Part shown: piece after piece, positions 1 to 7,860 of the stretch
Layout of the letters: every line of letters begins with the position of its first letter
Numbering within the stretch: the first letter of the stretch is position 1
Assembly: GCA_003241475.1 (NCBI GenBank)
Contig: QFQB01000070.1
Span: 1 to 20,455 of the forward strand
Direction: 5' to 3'
DNA: 20,455 nucleotides
Source of the DNA: Micavibrio aeruginosavorus
GTDB taxonomy: Bacteria; Pseudomonadota; Alphaproteobacteria; Micavibrionales; Micavibrionaceae
Notes under the pieces: model-generated
Told to the model about the DNA's origin: nothing
Seen by the model: only the letters and a program-made list of their open reading frames with translations
The model's database searches: none
Program-made: the position numbers and the translations under genes

Positions 1-1134
1 GGCGTCGCGACGCTGATCATCGTTATGTCGGTCATGAACGGATTCCGCGAGGAACTCGTTGGGCGCATTCTCGGCCTCAATGGGCATTTGAACGTCTATT
101 CGGTCAACGGGCCGCTTTATGATTATCAGGGGATCGTCAACAAAATCGAAAACACCGCCGGCGTGACCAGCGTTCGTCCGATGGTGGAAGGGCAGGTTCT
201 TGTCTCCGCCAACGGCGCGGCGAGCGGCGCGATGGTGCGCGGCATTTCCCGCGAGGATTTCGCCACCAAGCCGATCCTGTCCACCGGCATCATTGCGGGC
301 AGTCTGGATGATTTCGACGACACGCACGTGGCCGTCGGCAAAAACATGGCCGAAAAGATGAATTTGAAAATCGGTTCGCCCATCACCATTCTTTCGCCCA
401 AGGGCAAGGCCACGCCGTTCGGCACCGTGCCGCGTTCGGCACATTATACGGTCGGCATTGTGTTCGATGTGGGCATGTATGAGTACAACAGCGGCTTTGT
501 GTTTATGCCGCTCGCCGCCGCTCAAACGTTCTTTCAACTGGATGGCGCGGTCAACACGCTCGAAATCATGGCGGATTCGCCCATGAACATCAGCCGCGTG
601 AAAGAGGACGTCGCCTTTGTCGTGCAGAACGACGCCAAAGTCTATGATTGGCGCGATGCCAACAAGTCCTTTATCAACGCGCTGAATGTCGAGCGGAACG
701 TCATGTTCTTGATCCTGACGTTGATTATCATTGTGGCGGCGTTCAACATCATCTCAAGCATGATCATGCTTGTCAAAGACAAGGGCAAGGACATTGCCAT
801 CATGCGCACGATGGGCGCATCCCAAGCCATGATGCTCCGCATCTTTATTCTGACGGGCGCGAGCATCGGCGTGGCCGGAACGGCTGTGGGCGCGATCCTT
901 GGCATCCTGTTTGCCGTGAATATCGAAAGCATCCGCCAGTTTTTGCAAAATTTGACGAACACGGAATTGTTCTCGGCGGAGATATATTTCCTCTCGCAGT
1001 TGCCCGCCAAAATCGAATGGGAAGAGGTTGTCACCGTTATCGGCATGGCGCTTGTAATTTCCATTGCCGCGACGATCTATCCTGCATGGCGCGCCTCTCG
1101 CCTCGACCCTGTGGAGGCGTTGCGCTATGAGTGA
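1..1134 (+). CDS. Lipoprotein-releasing ABC transporter permease, LolC/LolE family (5' truncated)
   Basis: Inner-membrane permease that, with LolD, extracts mature lipoproteins from the inner membrane and passes them to LolA. The reading frame is open from base 1, so the true start lies upstream; the first visible residues read GVATLIIVMSVMNGFREEL, the end of the first membrane helix plus the conserved segment after it. A large periplasmic domain follows, with a TPFGTVPR-type stretch near visible residues 138-145. An FtsX-type C-terminal domain has three membrane segments at about 233-256, 282-307 and 343-362, and the typical ending DPVEALRYE. The last 8 bases overlap lolD. Many alphaproteobacteria carry a single LolC/E-like permease instead of a LolC plus LolE pair, so I give no exact symbol. 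The family call is firm; the LolC versus LolE choice is not. Confidence 0.93.
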   Translation, partial: GVATLIIVMSVMNGFREELVGRILGLNGHLNVYSVNGPLYDYQGIVNKIENTAGVTSVRPMVEGQVLVSANGAASGAMVRGISREDFATKPILSTGIIAGSLDDFDDTHVAVGKNMAEKMNLKIGSPITILSPKGKATPFGTVPRSAHYTVGIVFDVGMYEYNSGFVFMPLAAAQTFFQLDGAVNTLEIMADSPMNISRVKEDVAFVVQNDAKVYDWRDANKSFINALNVERNVMFLILTLIIIVAAFNIISSMIMLVKDKGKDIAIMRTMGASQAMMLRIFILTGASIGVAGTAVGAILGILFAVNIESIRQFLQNLTNTELFSAEIYFLSQLPAKIEWEEVVTVIGMALVISIAATIYPAWRASRLDPVEALRYE

Positions 1135-1810
1135 CATTCTCCTTAAAACTCAGGATCTGAAGCGCGTTTACCAGCAAGGCGGTGAAGCGCTCACCATCCT
1201 TCATGATGTGAATATCGAGATCAAAGCAGGCGAGATCGTCGCGCTTGTCGGGCCTTCGGGTTCGGGCAAATCTACTCTGCTTCAGATGACGGGGCTTCTT
1301 GATAAGCCCACATCGGGCAAGGTCTTTATCGCCGGACAGGAAGCCAAGGCCAGCGGCGATGACGAGCACCGCACCGCGCTTCGCCGCAAATATCTGGGCT
1401 TTGTGTATCAGTTCCATTACCTGCTTCCCGAATTCACCGCACTCGAAAATGTGGTCATTCCGCAAATGATTTCCGGCGTGAACAAGAAGGATGCCGAAGA
1501 GCGAGGCGTGGAATTGCTGACGCGCCTGAGGCTTGATCACCGCCTGACGCACCGTCCGGCAAGGCTTTCGGGCGGAGAGCAGCAACGTGTGGCCATCGCC
1601 CGCGCGCTTGCAAACAATTGTAAATTGCTTCTGGCAGATGAGCCGACTGGGAACCTCGATCCCGAAACATCGAACGGCGTGTTCGAAATGTTAACGGATT
1701 TGGTGCGCAGTTCGGGCATCGGAGCGATGATCGCCACCCACAATATGGATCTTGCCGAGCGGATGGACCGCATCCTCGAGCTAAAAGCAGGGCGGATAAT
1801 TAGCTATTAA
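1127..1810 (+). CDS. lolD: Lipoprotein-releasing ABC transporter ATP-binding protein LolD
   Basis: Cytoplasmic ATPase that powers lipoprotein release by the LolC/E permease encoded just upstream. The 227-aa product has the full ABC set: Walker A GPSGSGKST at residues 42-50, Q-loop glutamine at 95, signature LSGGEQQR starting at 148, Walker B LLLADEPTGNLD starting at 167, and H-loop histidine at 205. The ADEPTGNLD form and the length fit the LolD/MacB/FtsE branch, and the neighbouring permease makes LolD the best choice. The ATG at 1127 lies inside the end of the permease gene (8-bp overlap), which suggests translational coupling. An upstream in-frame start at 1064 would only add residues from the overlapping frame and was rejected. 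No terminator separates it from dnaE. Confidence 0.95.
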   Translation: MSDILLKTQDLKRVYQQGGEALTILHDVNIEIKAGEIVALVGPSGSGKSTLLQMTGLLDKPTSGKVFIAGQEAKASGDDEHRTALRRKYLGFVYQFHYLLPEFTALENVVIPQMISGVNKKDAEERGVELLTRLRLDHRLTHRPARLSGGEQQRVAIARALANNCKLLLADEPTGNLDPETSNGVFEMLTDLVRSSGIGAMIATHNMDLAERMDRILELKAGRIISY

Positions 1811-1849
1811 GCCTTGAAATCCGAGGCTTTGAGCGTCCATACTGCATCT

Positions 1850-4800
1850 ATGGAACCCTTCATTCATTTGCGCGTGCACTCGGCCTATTCGTTGGCCGAA
1901 GGAGCGATCCAGATCAAGGATCTGGTGAAGCGTTGCAAGCTCAACCATATGCCGGCTGTGGCGGTCACCGACACGAACAATTTGTTCGGTGCGCTCGAAT
2001 TCGCGATGGCGGCGGCGGATGCGGGCGTGCAGCCGATTATCGGCGCCCAAATCAGCATGGAAGACGGCGCGAAAATCGTTCTGCTGGCGCAAAGCCATGA
2101 CGGCTATCTCAACCTGTGCAAGCTGGTCAGCGACGGCTACATGAACGGCGCGGGCGGCAAGGACTTTGTCGTTTCGTATCAACAGGTCGTCGATAACGCA
2201 AAAGATGTTATCTGTCTGTCCGGCGGTCCAGTGAGCGGCGTTCTCGATGAAACGCGTCTGAAGTTCCTCAAGGAAAATTTCGGCAATCGTTTCTACATTG
2301 AATTGCAACGCCATCATCTGGCCGAAGAAAACCAGAACGAACCGGCTCTGATTGATTTTGCCTATCGCGAAAACGTACCGCTTGTTGCAACCAACGACTG
2401 CTACTTTGCCGATCCTTCGATGCATGAGGCGCATGATGCACTACTCTGCATTGCCGAAGGGCGCTATGTAACGGAAACGGATCGTCGCAAGGTCACGAAA
2501 CATCATTTCTTCAAGTCCGGCGAAGATATGAGCAAGATGTTCGCTGATATTCCGGAAGCCATCGCAAACACAGCCATAATTGCCAAGCGTTGCCACTTTT
2601 TGCTTAAAGGTTTGAAACCGATCCTGCCGCCGTTCGAAACATCGAGCGGCTTGGGCGAGGTAGAGGAATTGCGCAAACAGGCGCGCGAAGGTCTGCAATG
2701 GCGTCTGGAGAACTACACCGCCGAAGGCACCGATCCTAAACCCTATGAAGAGCGGCTGGAGTTCGAGCTTTCGACCATCGAAAAAATGGGCTTTCCCGGA
2801 TACTTTCTGATCGTTTCCGACTTTATCAAATGGGCCAAAGACCACGGCATTCCGGTCGGGCCGGGCCGCGGATCGGGCGCGGGGTCCGTTGTCGCGTGGG
2901 CGCTGAAAATCACCGACCTTGATCCGCTGCAGTTCAATCTGCTGTTCGAGCGTTTCCTGAACCCCGAGCGCGTGTCCATGCCGGACTTCGACGTCGATTT
3001 CTGTCAGGACCGCCGCGACGAGGTTATCAAGTACGTGCAAGACCGCTACGGCAAGGATCGCGTGGCGCAGATCATTACGTTCGGCAAGCTGCAGGCGCGC
3101 AATACCGTGCGCGACGTGGGCCGTGTTCTGCAGATGCCTTATGGACAGGTGGACCGTCTGGCCAAAATGATTCCGAACAACCCGGCCAATCCGATCACGC
3201 TTCAAGAGGCGCTGGATTCCGATGCGGATTTGCGCGCCGAGCGGGACAAGGAAGAAACCAGCCAGAAGCTGATCGAAATTGCTTTGCAGCTGGAAGGCTT
3301 GTACCGGCATGCAGGCACGCATGCCGCGGGCGTGGTGATTTCCGATCGTCCGTTGCATGAACTCGTGCCCGTGTATCGCGATCCGCGTTCGGAAATGCCG
3401 GTTACGCAATTCAACATGAAGTATGTCGAGCAGGCCGGATTGGTAAAGTTCGACTTTCTGGGATTGAAAACATTGACCGTGGTGCAAAAGGCGCTCGAGC
3501 TTGTAAAGCAAACGACGGGCAAGGATATCGATATTCTGCAGATTCCGCTTGATGACGCTAAATCATACGAGATGATTTCGAGAGGCGAATCCACCGGCGT
3601 GTTCCAGCTCGAAAGTTCGGGCATGAAAGACACTCTGCGCAAGATGAAGCCCAACCGCTTTGAAGACATCATCGCGCTTGTCGCTTTGTACCGTCCCGGC
3701 CCGATGGACAATATTCCCAAATATGTTTCGGTCAAGGACGGCAACGAAGAGGCCGATTACCTTCATCCCAAACTGCGCCCGATGCTTGAGGAAACCTACG
3801 GCATCATGGTTTATCAAGAGCAGGTCATGCAGGCCGCGCAGATTTTGTCCGGCTATACGCTCGGCGGTGCCGACCTGCTTCGCCGCGCCATGGGGAAAAA
3901 AATCAAATCCGAGATGGACGCCCAGCAGGCGATGTTCGTCAAAGGCGCGGCGGAGCATAGCCAAGTGCCGAACGAACAGGCCGCGATGATTTTCGTGCAG
4001 ATTGAAAAATTCGCGGGCTACGGGTTCAACAAATCCCACGCGGCAGCCTATGCGCTCGTCGCGTATCAGACGGCGTGGCTGAAGGCCAACTATCCGGTCG
4101 AATTCATGGCGGCGTCTATGACGCTCGACTACGGCAACACTGACAAGCTTGCGATCTTCAAGCAGGAATCGCAGAGGATGGATATCGCCATCGTGCCGCC
4201 GGATGTGAACAAATCGGGCGTTATGTTCGATGTCGAGGACGGAAAGATCCGCTATGCGCTTGCAGCGCTGAAAGGCGTCGGCCACGGCGCGATGGAAAAA
4301 ATGGTGGCCGAGCGCCGCGAAAACGGCATTTACAAAGACCTCGCCGATTTCATCGACCGGCTCGATGCCAAGGTGATGAACAAGAAGTCGTTCGAGCAGC
4401 TGATTTGCGCCGGCGCGTTCGACTCTCTTTATTCCAAGCGCGCGGAATTATACGAGAACATGGAAATCCTGCTCCGCCACGTGCAGGCGCAGGCCGACGA
4501 GCGCGCAAGCGGTCAGGTAAGTCTGTTCGGCGATCCGCAAGGCGCGGCCAGCCTGCCGCCCATGAAAGAGGCGCAGGAATGGGACGTGCTTGAAAAGCTA
4601 CGCTATGAATTCGATGCCGTAGGATTTTATCTTTCGGCGCACCCGCTCGATACTAAAGTCGCGCAGATGGAACGGATGAAGATCATTCCGTTCGGCCGTT
4701 TGGCCGAAGAACTGGACCGCAGACCGTCCAGCCGCGTGCAGATGGCGGGCATTCTCATCAAGAAAGTCGAAAAGGTTTCGGCAAAATCGGGCAACAAATT

Positions 4801-5215
4801 CGCGTTCCTGCAGATGTCCGATGCAACAGGCGTGTACGAGGTGATGATTTTCTCGGAAACGCTGTCGCGCACGCGCTCTTTGCTGGAGCCGGGCAATGCG
4901 CTCTTGCTGACCTGCGATGCGGATGTGAAGGACGAACAAGTGCGTTTGCTGGGACAGATCATCACGCCGCTCGATGAAACGCTTGCGGACAAGCTGGCAG
5001 AACTGGCTGTGCATATCGATGCGCCTGCGCCGCTCAAAAAAATCAGCGACCTTATTGCCGTTGAAGGCCGCGGGGGCGTGAAGATCAGCGTGTTCGCGCA
5101 CATGGATGACGGGCAGATTGCGGAGGTCGCGCTCAATGGGCGGTGGAGCCTGTCGCCCGCGGCCATCGCGGCCATTCGCTCCACAGCGGGCGTGATCCGC
5201 ATTGCGGAGCGATAG
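1850..5215 (+). CDS. dnaE: DNA polymerase III subunit alpha
   Basis: Replicative DNA polymerase catalytic subunit, about 1121 aa, normal for DnaE. From N to C there is a PHP domain (HLRVHSAYSL at residues 6-15, TDTNNLFG near 40), then the polymerase core with PGRGSGAGS and the catalytic aspartates in PDFDVDF at 378-384. KFDFLGLKTL at 533-542 carries the third catalytic aspartate (D535). FNKSHAAAY is at 726-734, followed by a helix-hairpin-helix region and an OB-fold from about 960 beginning RVQMAGILI. I chose the ATG at 1850 because the homologous N-terminus starts just before the HLRVHSAYS motif. A TTG at 1814 would add 12 residues. Neither start has a clear Shine-Dalgarno sequence. It follows lolD by 39 bases without a terminator, so it is probably co-transcribed. 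It ends 8 bp from a convergent gene. Confidence 0.96.
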   Translation: MEPFIHLRVHSAYSLAEGAIQIKDLVKRCKLNHMPAVAVTDTNNLFGALEFAMAAADAGVQPIIGAQISMEDGAKIVLLAQSHDGYLNLCKLVSDGYMNGAGGKDFVVSYQQVVDNAKDVICLSGGPVSGVLDETRLKFLKENFGNRFYIELQRHHLAEENQNEPALIDFAYRENVPLVATNDCYFADPSMHEAHDALLCIAEGRYVTETDRRKVTKHHFFKSGEDMSKMFADIPEAIANTAIIAKRCHFLLKGLKPILPPFETSSGLGEVEELRKQAREGLQWRLENYTAEGTDPKPYEERLEFELSTIEKMGFPGYFLIVSDFIKWAKDHGIPVGPGRGSGAGSVVAWALKITDLDPLQFNLLFERFLNPERVSMPDFDVDFCQDRRDEVIKYVQDRYGKDRVAQIITFGKLQARNTVRDVGRVLQMPYGQVDRLAKMIPNNPANPITLQEALDSDADLRAERDKEETSQKLIEIALQLEGLYRHAGTHAAGVVISDRPLHELVPVYRDPRSEMPVTQFNMKYVEQAGLVKFDFLGLKTLTVVQKALELVKQTTGKDIDILQIPLDDAKSYEMISRGESTGVFQLESSGMKDTLRKMKPNRFEDIIALVALYRPGPMDNIPKYVSVKDGNEEADYLHPKLRPMLEETYGIMVYQEQVMQAAQILSGYTLGGADLLRRAMGKKIKSEMDAQQAMFVKGAAEHSQVPNEQAAMIFVQIEKFAGYGFNKSHAAAYALVAYQTAWLKANYPVEFMAASMTLDYGNTDKLAIFKQESQRMDIAIVPPDVNKSGVMFDVEDGKIRYALAALKGVGHGAMEKMVAERRENGIYKDLADFIDRLDAKVMNKKSFEQLICAGAFDSLYSKRAELYENMEILLRHVQAQADERASGQVSLFGDPQGAASLPPMKEAQEWDVLEKLRYEFDAVGFYLSAHPLDTKVAQMERMKIIPFGRLAEELDRRPSSRVQMAGILIKKVEKVSAKSGNKFAFLQMSDATGVYEVMIFSETLSRTRSLLEPGNALLLTCDADVKDEQVRLLGQIITPLDETLADKLAELAVHIDAPAPLKKISDLIAVEGRGGVKISVFAHMDDGQIAEVALNGRWSLSPAAIAAIRSTAGVIRIAER

Positions 5216-5223
5216 TATAGTTC

Positions 5224-5679
5224 TTAGCGCCGCAGGGCCGGATACAGCTGGATAATGTCTGCTGTCGGCGGATCGGCAAGCAAGGAATCGATGGCGTCGA
5301 TGCTGGCGTTAAAGGCATCCGCATAAAGCGCATTATCATAGATGCCGTTGCTGATTTTGCGCTGAAACTCTTCCACGTCTTCGTTTATGACGGACAAGCG
5401 GATCGTAGAGATGCGGGAATCGTAAGCGTCTCTTTCGTCTGCCAGTCTTTGGCTTTCTTCGCGGAATTTGGACACGCGGGCTTCGAAGAATGCTTTGAGC
5501 GGTCCCAGAATTTCGGCCCATTCCGTTTTTTGCAGCGGGGCTTCACTTTTTACGGCTTCCTCGAAACGTGTATGTAGTGCTTCCGTGTAGCCATGGGATC
5601 GAATTTCATCCCTGTACTCATCCCAATAACGGATGGCGCTGTCGATCCGGTCATAAATAGCTTTTAAACTCTGATTCAT
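5224..5679 (-). CDS. Hypothetical helical protein, 151 aa
   Basis: Function not recognised. The product is charged, with no signal peptide or membrane segment, and looks mostly alpha-helical; the middle part (about residues 60-110) is rich in Glu, Arg and Lys and could form a coiled coil, so a soluble cytoplasmic protein is likely. The start codon lies 1 nt after the stop codon of the upstream outer-membrane protein gene (TAATATG on the minus strand). No Shine-Dalgarno sequence precedes it, so translation is probably coupled to that gene. It converges on dnaE with only 8 bp between the two stop codons and no visible terminator. The tight linkage implies co-expression with the barrel protein, but nothing in the sequence shows a shared task. 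That it is a real gene is fairly likely, given open-frame length and coupling. Confidence 0.72.
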   Translation of the reverse strand: MNQSLKAIYDRIDSAIRYWDEYRDEIRSHGYTEALHTRFEEAVKSEAPLQKTEWAEILGPLKAFFEARVSKFREESQRLADERDAYDSRISTIRLSVINEDVEEFQRKISNGIYDNALYADAFNASIDAIDSLLADPPTADIIQLYPALRR

Positions 5680-5680
5680 A

Positions 5681-6565
5681 TTAAAAATTCACGCCAAGTT
5701 TCGCAACATAGCGCGTAACGGGTTTTCCTCTGCCGCGATGCACATCGTCGCTGAGATCATGTTGAATTTCACCGCCGAGAGTGAATCTTTTTAAAGAGGC
5801 AGACAGGCCTCCTACGCATGTTGCCTTTAGAAAGTTTGTGTTAAGATGATGCGTGGGCAGATCGTAAGCGCGGCCTTCGATAATAGCGCCCCCATAGATT
5901 GAAAGATCGGACTTCTGGCTATCAAGCGGCATGCCGGGGATGTCGGGACGAAAATGCGCATCCTTTCCCATGTTGTAAGAGGCAAAGAGAGCGCTTCCGA
6001 TTGAAACTTTGTCCGTTCTCGCGATGGCAAACGAGCTTGCATTCAAGGCGACGTTTTCAAATGCGCCTTCTGCAAGCGTTTCACCGATATCGAAACGTCC
6101 AGCGACGCCTGCCGCAAAGCGCCGCCCGGAAGAAGCGGCGGAGGAGCGGGCTTTCGTTCCATGCATGGCTGTGACGATGTTGTGTGCCGCGCGCAAGATT
6201 GCGCCGTTCACGCTGCCCACCGATGCATAGAATCCGATTTGGGGTTTGCTTTTTTGGTAATCGCTTTCGTAACCCACGGTGCCTATAATGGATGCCGTAT
6301 CGCGTGATTGATTATGGACTGTGAATTGCGGGGTCACGATGCCGGCCTCGACCCCGAACGTCAAACCGTTGGCAAGGCGCGCTGCGCCGCCGATCACTTT
6401 GCGGTCGCCAAACTTGTCCGTTTGGCCTGCACTCAAGTGAGAGTCGACCTGAAGTCCCGTTGTGACGCGCAGGCCAGGGGCCGTTTGAGCGGTTGTGAGT
6501 GCGGGAGTCGTTACCACTCCGGACAGGGCAGCGGCATACGTGGAAAAGCGGGACATAAGCGACAT
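5681..6565 (-). CDS. Putative outer-membrane beta-barrel protein, 294 aa
   Basis: Probable exported outer-membrane protein of unknown role. After a likely signal peptide (hydrophobic stretch around YAAALSGVV, then a Thr/Ala-rich region ending near TTAQTAPG) the chain has many short alternating polar/hydrophobic strands with Gly-rich turns. It ends in YVAKLGVNF, a C-terminal phenylalanine of the kind the BAM complex recognises. I chose the ATG at 6565 because AAAGG lies 8 nt upstream; an ATG at 6598 would add 11 residues but has no ribosome-binding site. I considered an LpxR-like lipid A deacylase, but the N-terminal Asn-Asp and Thr-Asp motifs expected there are absent. It heads a two-gene unit with the 151-aa protein downstream. 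It may be a client of the BamA and Skp encoded later in the window. Confidence 0.68.
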   Translation of the reverse strand: MSLMSRFSTYAAALSGVVTTPALTTAQTAPGLRVTTGLQVDSHLSAGQTDKFGDRKVIGGAARLANGLTFGVEAGIVTPQFTVHNQSRDTASIIGTVGYESDYQKSKPQIGFYASVGSVNGAILRAAHNIVTAMHGTKARSSAASSGRRFAAGVAGRFDIGETLAEGAFENVALNASSFAIARTDKVSIGSALFASYNMGKDAHFRPDIPGMPLDSQKSDLSIYGGAIIEGRAYDLPTHHLNTNFLKATCVGGLSASLKRFTLGGEIQHDLSDDVHRGRGKPVTRYVAKLGVNF

Positions 6566-6611
6566 AACAAACACCTTTGGAATAATTTTCCAGAACATAT
6601 GCGCTTTTGAG

Positions 6612-6639
6612 AATATAATGGCAAGATTAATTTTCAGAA
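6612..6639 (-). promoter_or_regulatory. Weak candidate promoter for the outer-membrane protein gene
   Basis: On the minus strand a -10-like TATATT (6617-6612) lies 16 nt after TTCTGA (6639-6634). Initiation just downstream would give a leader of about 40 nt before the ATG at 6565, consistent with that start. The -35 is poor, and the site overlaps an inverted repeat. This rests on pattern only. Confidence 0.25.
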
Positions 6640-6644
6640 TCTTG
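6622..6644. promoter_or_regulatory. Inverted repeat, possible operator
   Basis: CAAGATT (6622-6628) and AATCTTG (6638-6644) are perfect inverted copies separated by 9 bases. The repeat overlaps the weak -35 proposed for the minus-strand outer-membrane protein gene, a place where a regulator could bind. On the plus strand the second arm is followed by a T-run, so it could also fold as a weak AT-rich hairpin in RNA. Confidence 0.3.
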
Positions 6645-6708
6645 TTTTTGTTCAGTTCGTTCGTCGTATTTTTTTATGGTCACGGGTTAATGTTGGCCAG
6701 CAATTGAA

Positions 6709-6731
6709 AAAGGCCGCGAGGGGCGGCCTTT
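6709..6731. terminator. Bidirectional-looking intrinsic terminator
   Basis: A 9-bp perfect stem, AAAGGCCGC (6709-6717) with GCGGCCTTT (6723-6731), closes a 5-nt loop. The plus strand continues as ATTTGG, giving TTTATTT; the minus strand has TTTTTC. It could work in either direction. No annotated gene points into it on either strand, which is why the stretch ahead of it is flagged as a possible small transcription unit. Confidence 0.7.
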
Positions 6732-6854
6732 ATTTGGTCATTGTAGCACGAAATACGCTAAAACAGAATTATTACATGATAAGGAGGAAGCAGACCGCAT
6801 AACAATTTGGCCGATTACCCATGGGCCGCGAACCTTTCCGCGCCGCCGCAAAAA

Positions 6855-6884
6855 CTGTCTTTTTCCTTGATTTTCCCGTACAAT
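6855..6884 (+). promoter_or_regulatory. Candidate promoter of rpsB-tsf
   Basis: A good -10 element TACAAT (6879-6884) is preceded at 18 nt by CTGTCT (6855-6860), a partial -35. Transcription starting near 6891 would give a leader of about 120 nt before rpsB, matching the structured segment described below. The -35 match is weak. Confidence 0.4.
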
Positions 6885-6916
6885 AGAGGCATACAACGCC
6901 CAAGACTAAATTCACA

Positions 6917-6973
6917 GGTAAGTACCTAAACCGGTGTTTGCAAGGCTAACCCCTTGAAAAACCAAAGCTTACC
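6917..6973 (+). promoter_or_regulatory. Structured 5' leader of rpsB
   Basis: The leader can fold as GGTAAGT (6917-6923) paired with GCTTACC (6967-6973, one wobble pair), enclosing a hairpin CAAGG (6941-6945) with CCTTG (6952-6956) and a 6-nt loop. The structure ends about 20 nt before the rpsB Shine-Dalgarno AAGGAG at 6995-7000. In other bacteria S2 represses rpsB-tsf translation by binding the rpsB leader. That this leader does the same is inference. Confidence 0.4.
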
Positions 6974-7010
6974 AAGGAAATAACCGGATATAAAAAGGAG
7001 ATCCATATCC

Positions 7011-7835
7011 ATGGCTATGCCACAATTTACTATGCGTCAGTTGCTCGAAGCGGGCGTTCACTTCGGTCACCACACGCGCCGCTGGAACCCCCAGATGCGC
7101 CCGTACATCTTCGGTGTACGTAACGGTATTCACATTCTCGACCTTCAACAATCCGTGCCTTTGCTGAATACGGCCCTGAAATCTGTTCGCGATATCGTTG
7201 CTAACGGCGGCCGCGTTCTGTTCGTGGGCACGAAGCGTCAGGCTGCCGACAAGGTTGCTGAATCCGCCAAGCGTTGCGGCCAGTACTACGTCAACCACCG
7301 CTGGCTCGGCGGTATGATGACCAACTGGAAAACCATCACGTTGTCCATCAACCGTCTGCGCGAAGTTGAGCAACTGCTCGCCAAGCCGGAAGGTCTGACG
7401 AAAAAAGAAATCCTGATGATGAGCCGCGAGAAAGAAAAACTCGAACTCTCCCTCGGCGGTATCAAGGAAATGGGCGGCCAGCCGGACGCTCTGTTCATCA
7501 TCGACGTGAACAAAGAAGACATCGCCGTTCAAGAGGCCAACAAGCTGGGCATTCCTGTTTTCGCGATCCTGGATTCCAACTCTTCGCCAAAAGGCGTTGA
7601 CTATCCGGTTCCCGGCAACGACGACGCTCTGCGCGCCATCGAACTGTACTGCGATCTGTTCGCCGATGCGATCCTCGACGGCATTCAGGCCGAAGTCGGA
7701 CGTTCCGGCAAAGATGCCGGCGCCGCTGTTGACGTTAAGGTGAAGTTGCCGAAAGCAGATGCCGAAGCCGCTACGCCGGGTGAAGTTGCCGCCGCCGATG
7801 CGGAAGCCCCGAAAAAAGCCGCCAACGCTGGCTAA
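7011..7835 (+). CDS. rpsB: 30S ribosomal protein S2
   Basis: Small-subunit ribosomal protein S2, 274 aa. The N-terminus reads FTMRQLLEAGVHFGHHTRRW, the classic S2 opening, followed by MRPYIFGVRNGIHILDLQ, NHRWLGGMMTNWKTI near residue 97 and PDALFIIDVNKEDIAVQEA near 162. The C-terminal tail after about residue 235 is Ala-, Lys- and Asp-rich, an extension of the sort often found in alphaproteobacterial S2. The ATG at 7011 has AAGGAG 10 nt upstream; an ATG at 7017 is possible but further from the ribosome-binding site. It heads the rpsB-tsf unit, with a structured leader upstream and an attenuator-like hairpin downstream. Confidence 0.98.
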   Translation: MAMPQFTMRQLLEAGVHFGHHTRRWNPQMRPYIFGVRNGIHILDLQQSVPLLNTALKSVRDIVANGGRVLFVGTKRQAADKVAESAKRCGQYYVNHRWLGGMMTNWKTITLSINRLREVEQLLAKPEGLTKKEILMMSREKEKLELSLGGIKEMGGQPDALFIIDVNKEDIAVQEANKLGIPVFAILDSNSSPKGVDYPVPGNDDALRAIELYCDLFADAILDGIQAEVGRSGKDAGAAVDVKVKLPKADAEAATPGEVAAADAEAPKKAANAG

Positions 7836-7860
7836 TCGCACCTTATGATCTATCTCTTTT

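Larger units (their letters stand above)
6618..6735 (+). other. Candidate small transcription unit (sRNA or 29-aa hydrophobic peptide)
   Basis: The hairpin terminator at 6709-6731 has no gene ahead of it on the plus strand, and an exact TATAAT sits at 6614-6619. Initiation about 7 nt downstream of it would give a terminated RNA of roughly 110 nt. The same stretch holds an ATG-started frame at 6618-6707 (29 aa, a strongly hydrophobic core starting FRILFLFSSFVVFFYG). Its start codon overlaps the -10, so that promoter could not express the peptide. No -35 box and only a weak ribosome-binding site are visible. Both readings are speculative. Confidence 0.2.
6599..7010. other. Intergenic region between the outer-membrane protein gene and rpsB
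   Basis: About 410 bases without a supported gene. In order it holds the divergent promoter-like area (TATAAT on the plus strand at 6614-6619 overlapping TATATT on the minus strand) and an inverted repeat at 6622-6644. A GC-rich hairpin terminator lies at 6709-6731. The next 120 bases or so show no gene, only an isolated Shine-Dalgarno-like AAGGAGG at 6781-6787. Then come a candidate rpsB promoter at 6855-6884 and the rpsB leader. No tRNA-like or other recognised RNA gene was seen here. Confidence 0.6.

Noticed and set aside
642..1137. Long minus-strand and alternative-frame open stretches over the lolC/E, dnaE, bamA and rseP genes
   Set aside because: They mirror strong coding genes on the other strand or frame, lack ribosome-binding sites and show no protein-family character; they are shadows.
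1814..1849. N-terminal extension of dnaE from a TTG at 1814
   Set aside because: Family N-termini begin just before HLRVHSAYS, and the TTG has no ribosome-binding site; the ATG at 1850 is preferred, though not proven.
5681..6565. Outer-membrane protein as a lipid A deacylase (LpxR-like)
   Set aside because: The expected N-terminal Asn-Asp and Thr-Asp motifs are not visible; only general barrel features support an outer-membrane location.
6781..6787. Perfect Shine-Dalgarno-like AAGGAGG in the intergenic region
   Set aside because: The nearest start codons (TTG at 6807, ATG at 6821) are too far away and open only very short frames (about 40 and 21 codons), so no gene is supported.
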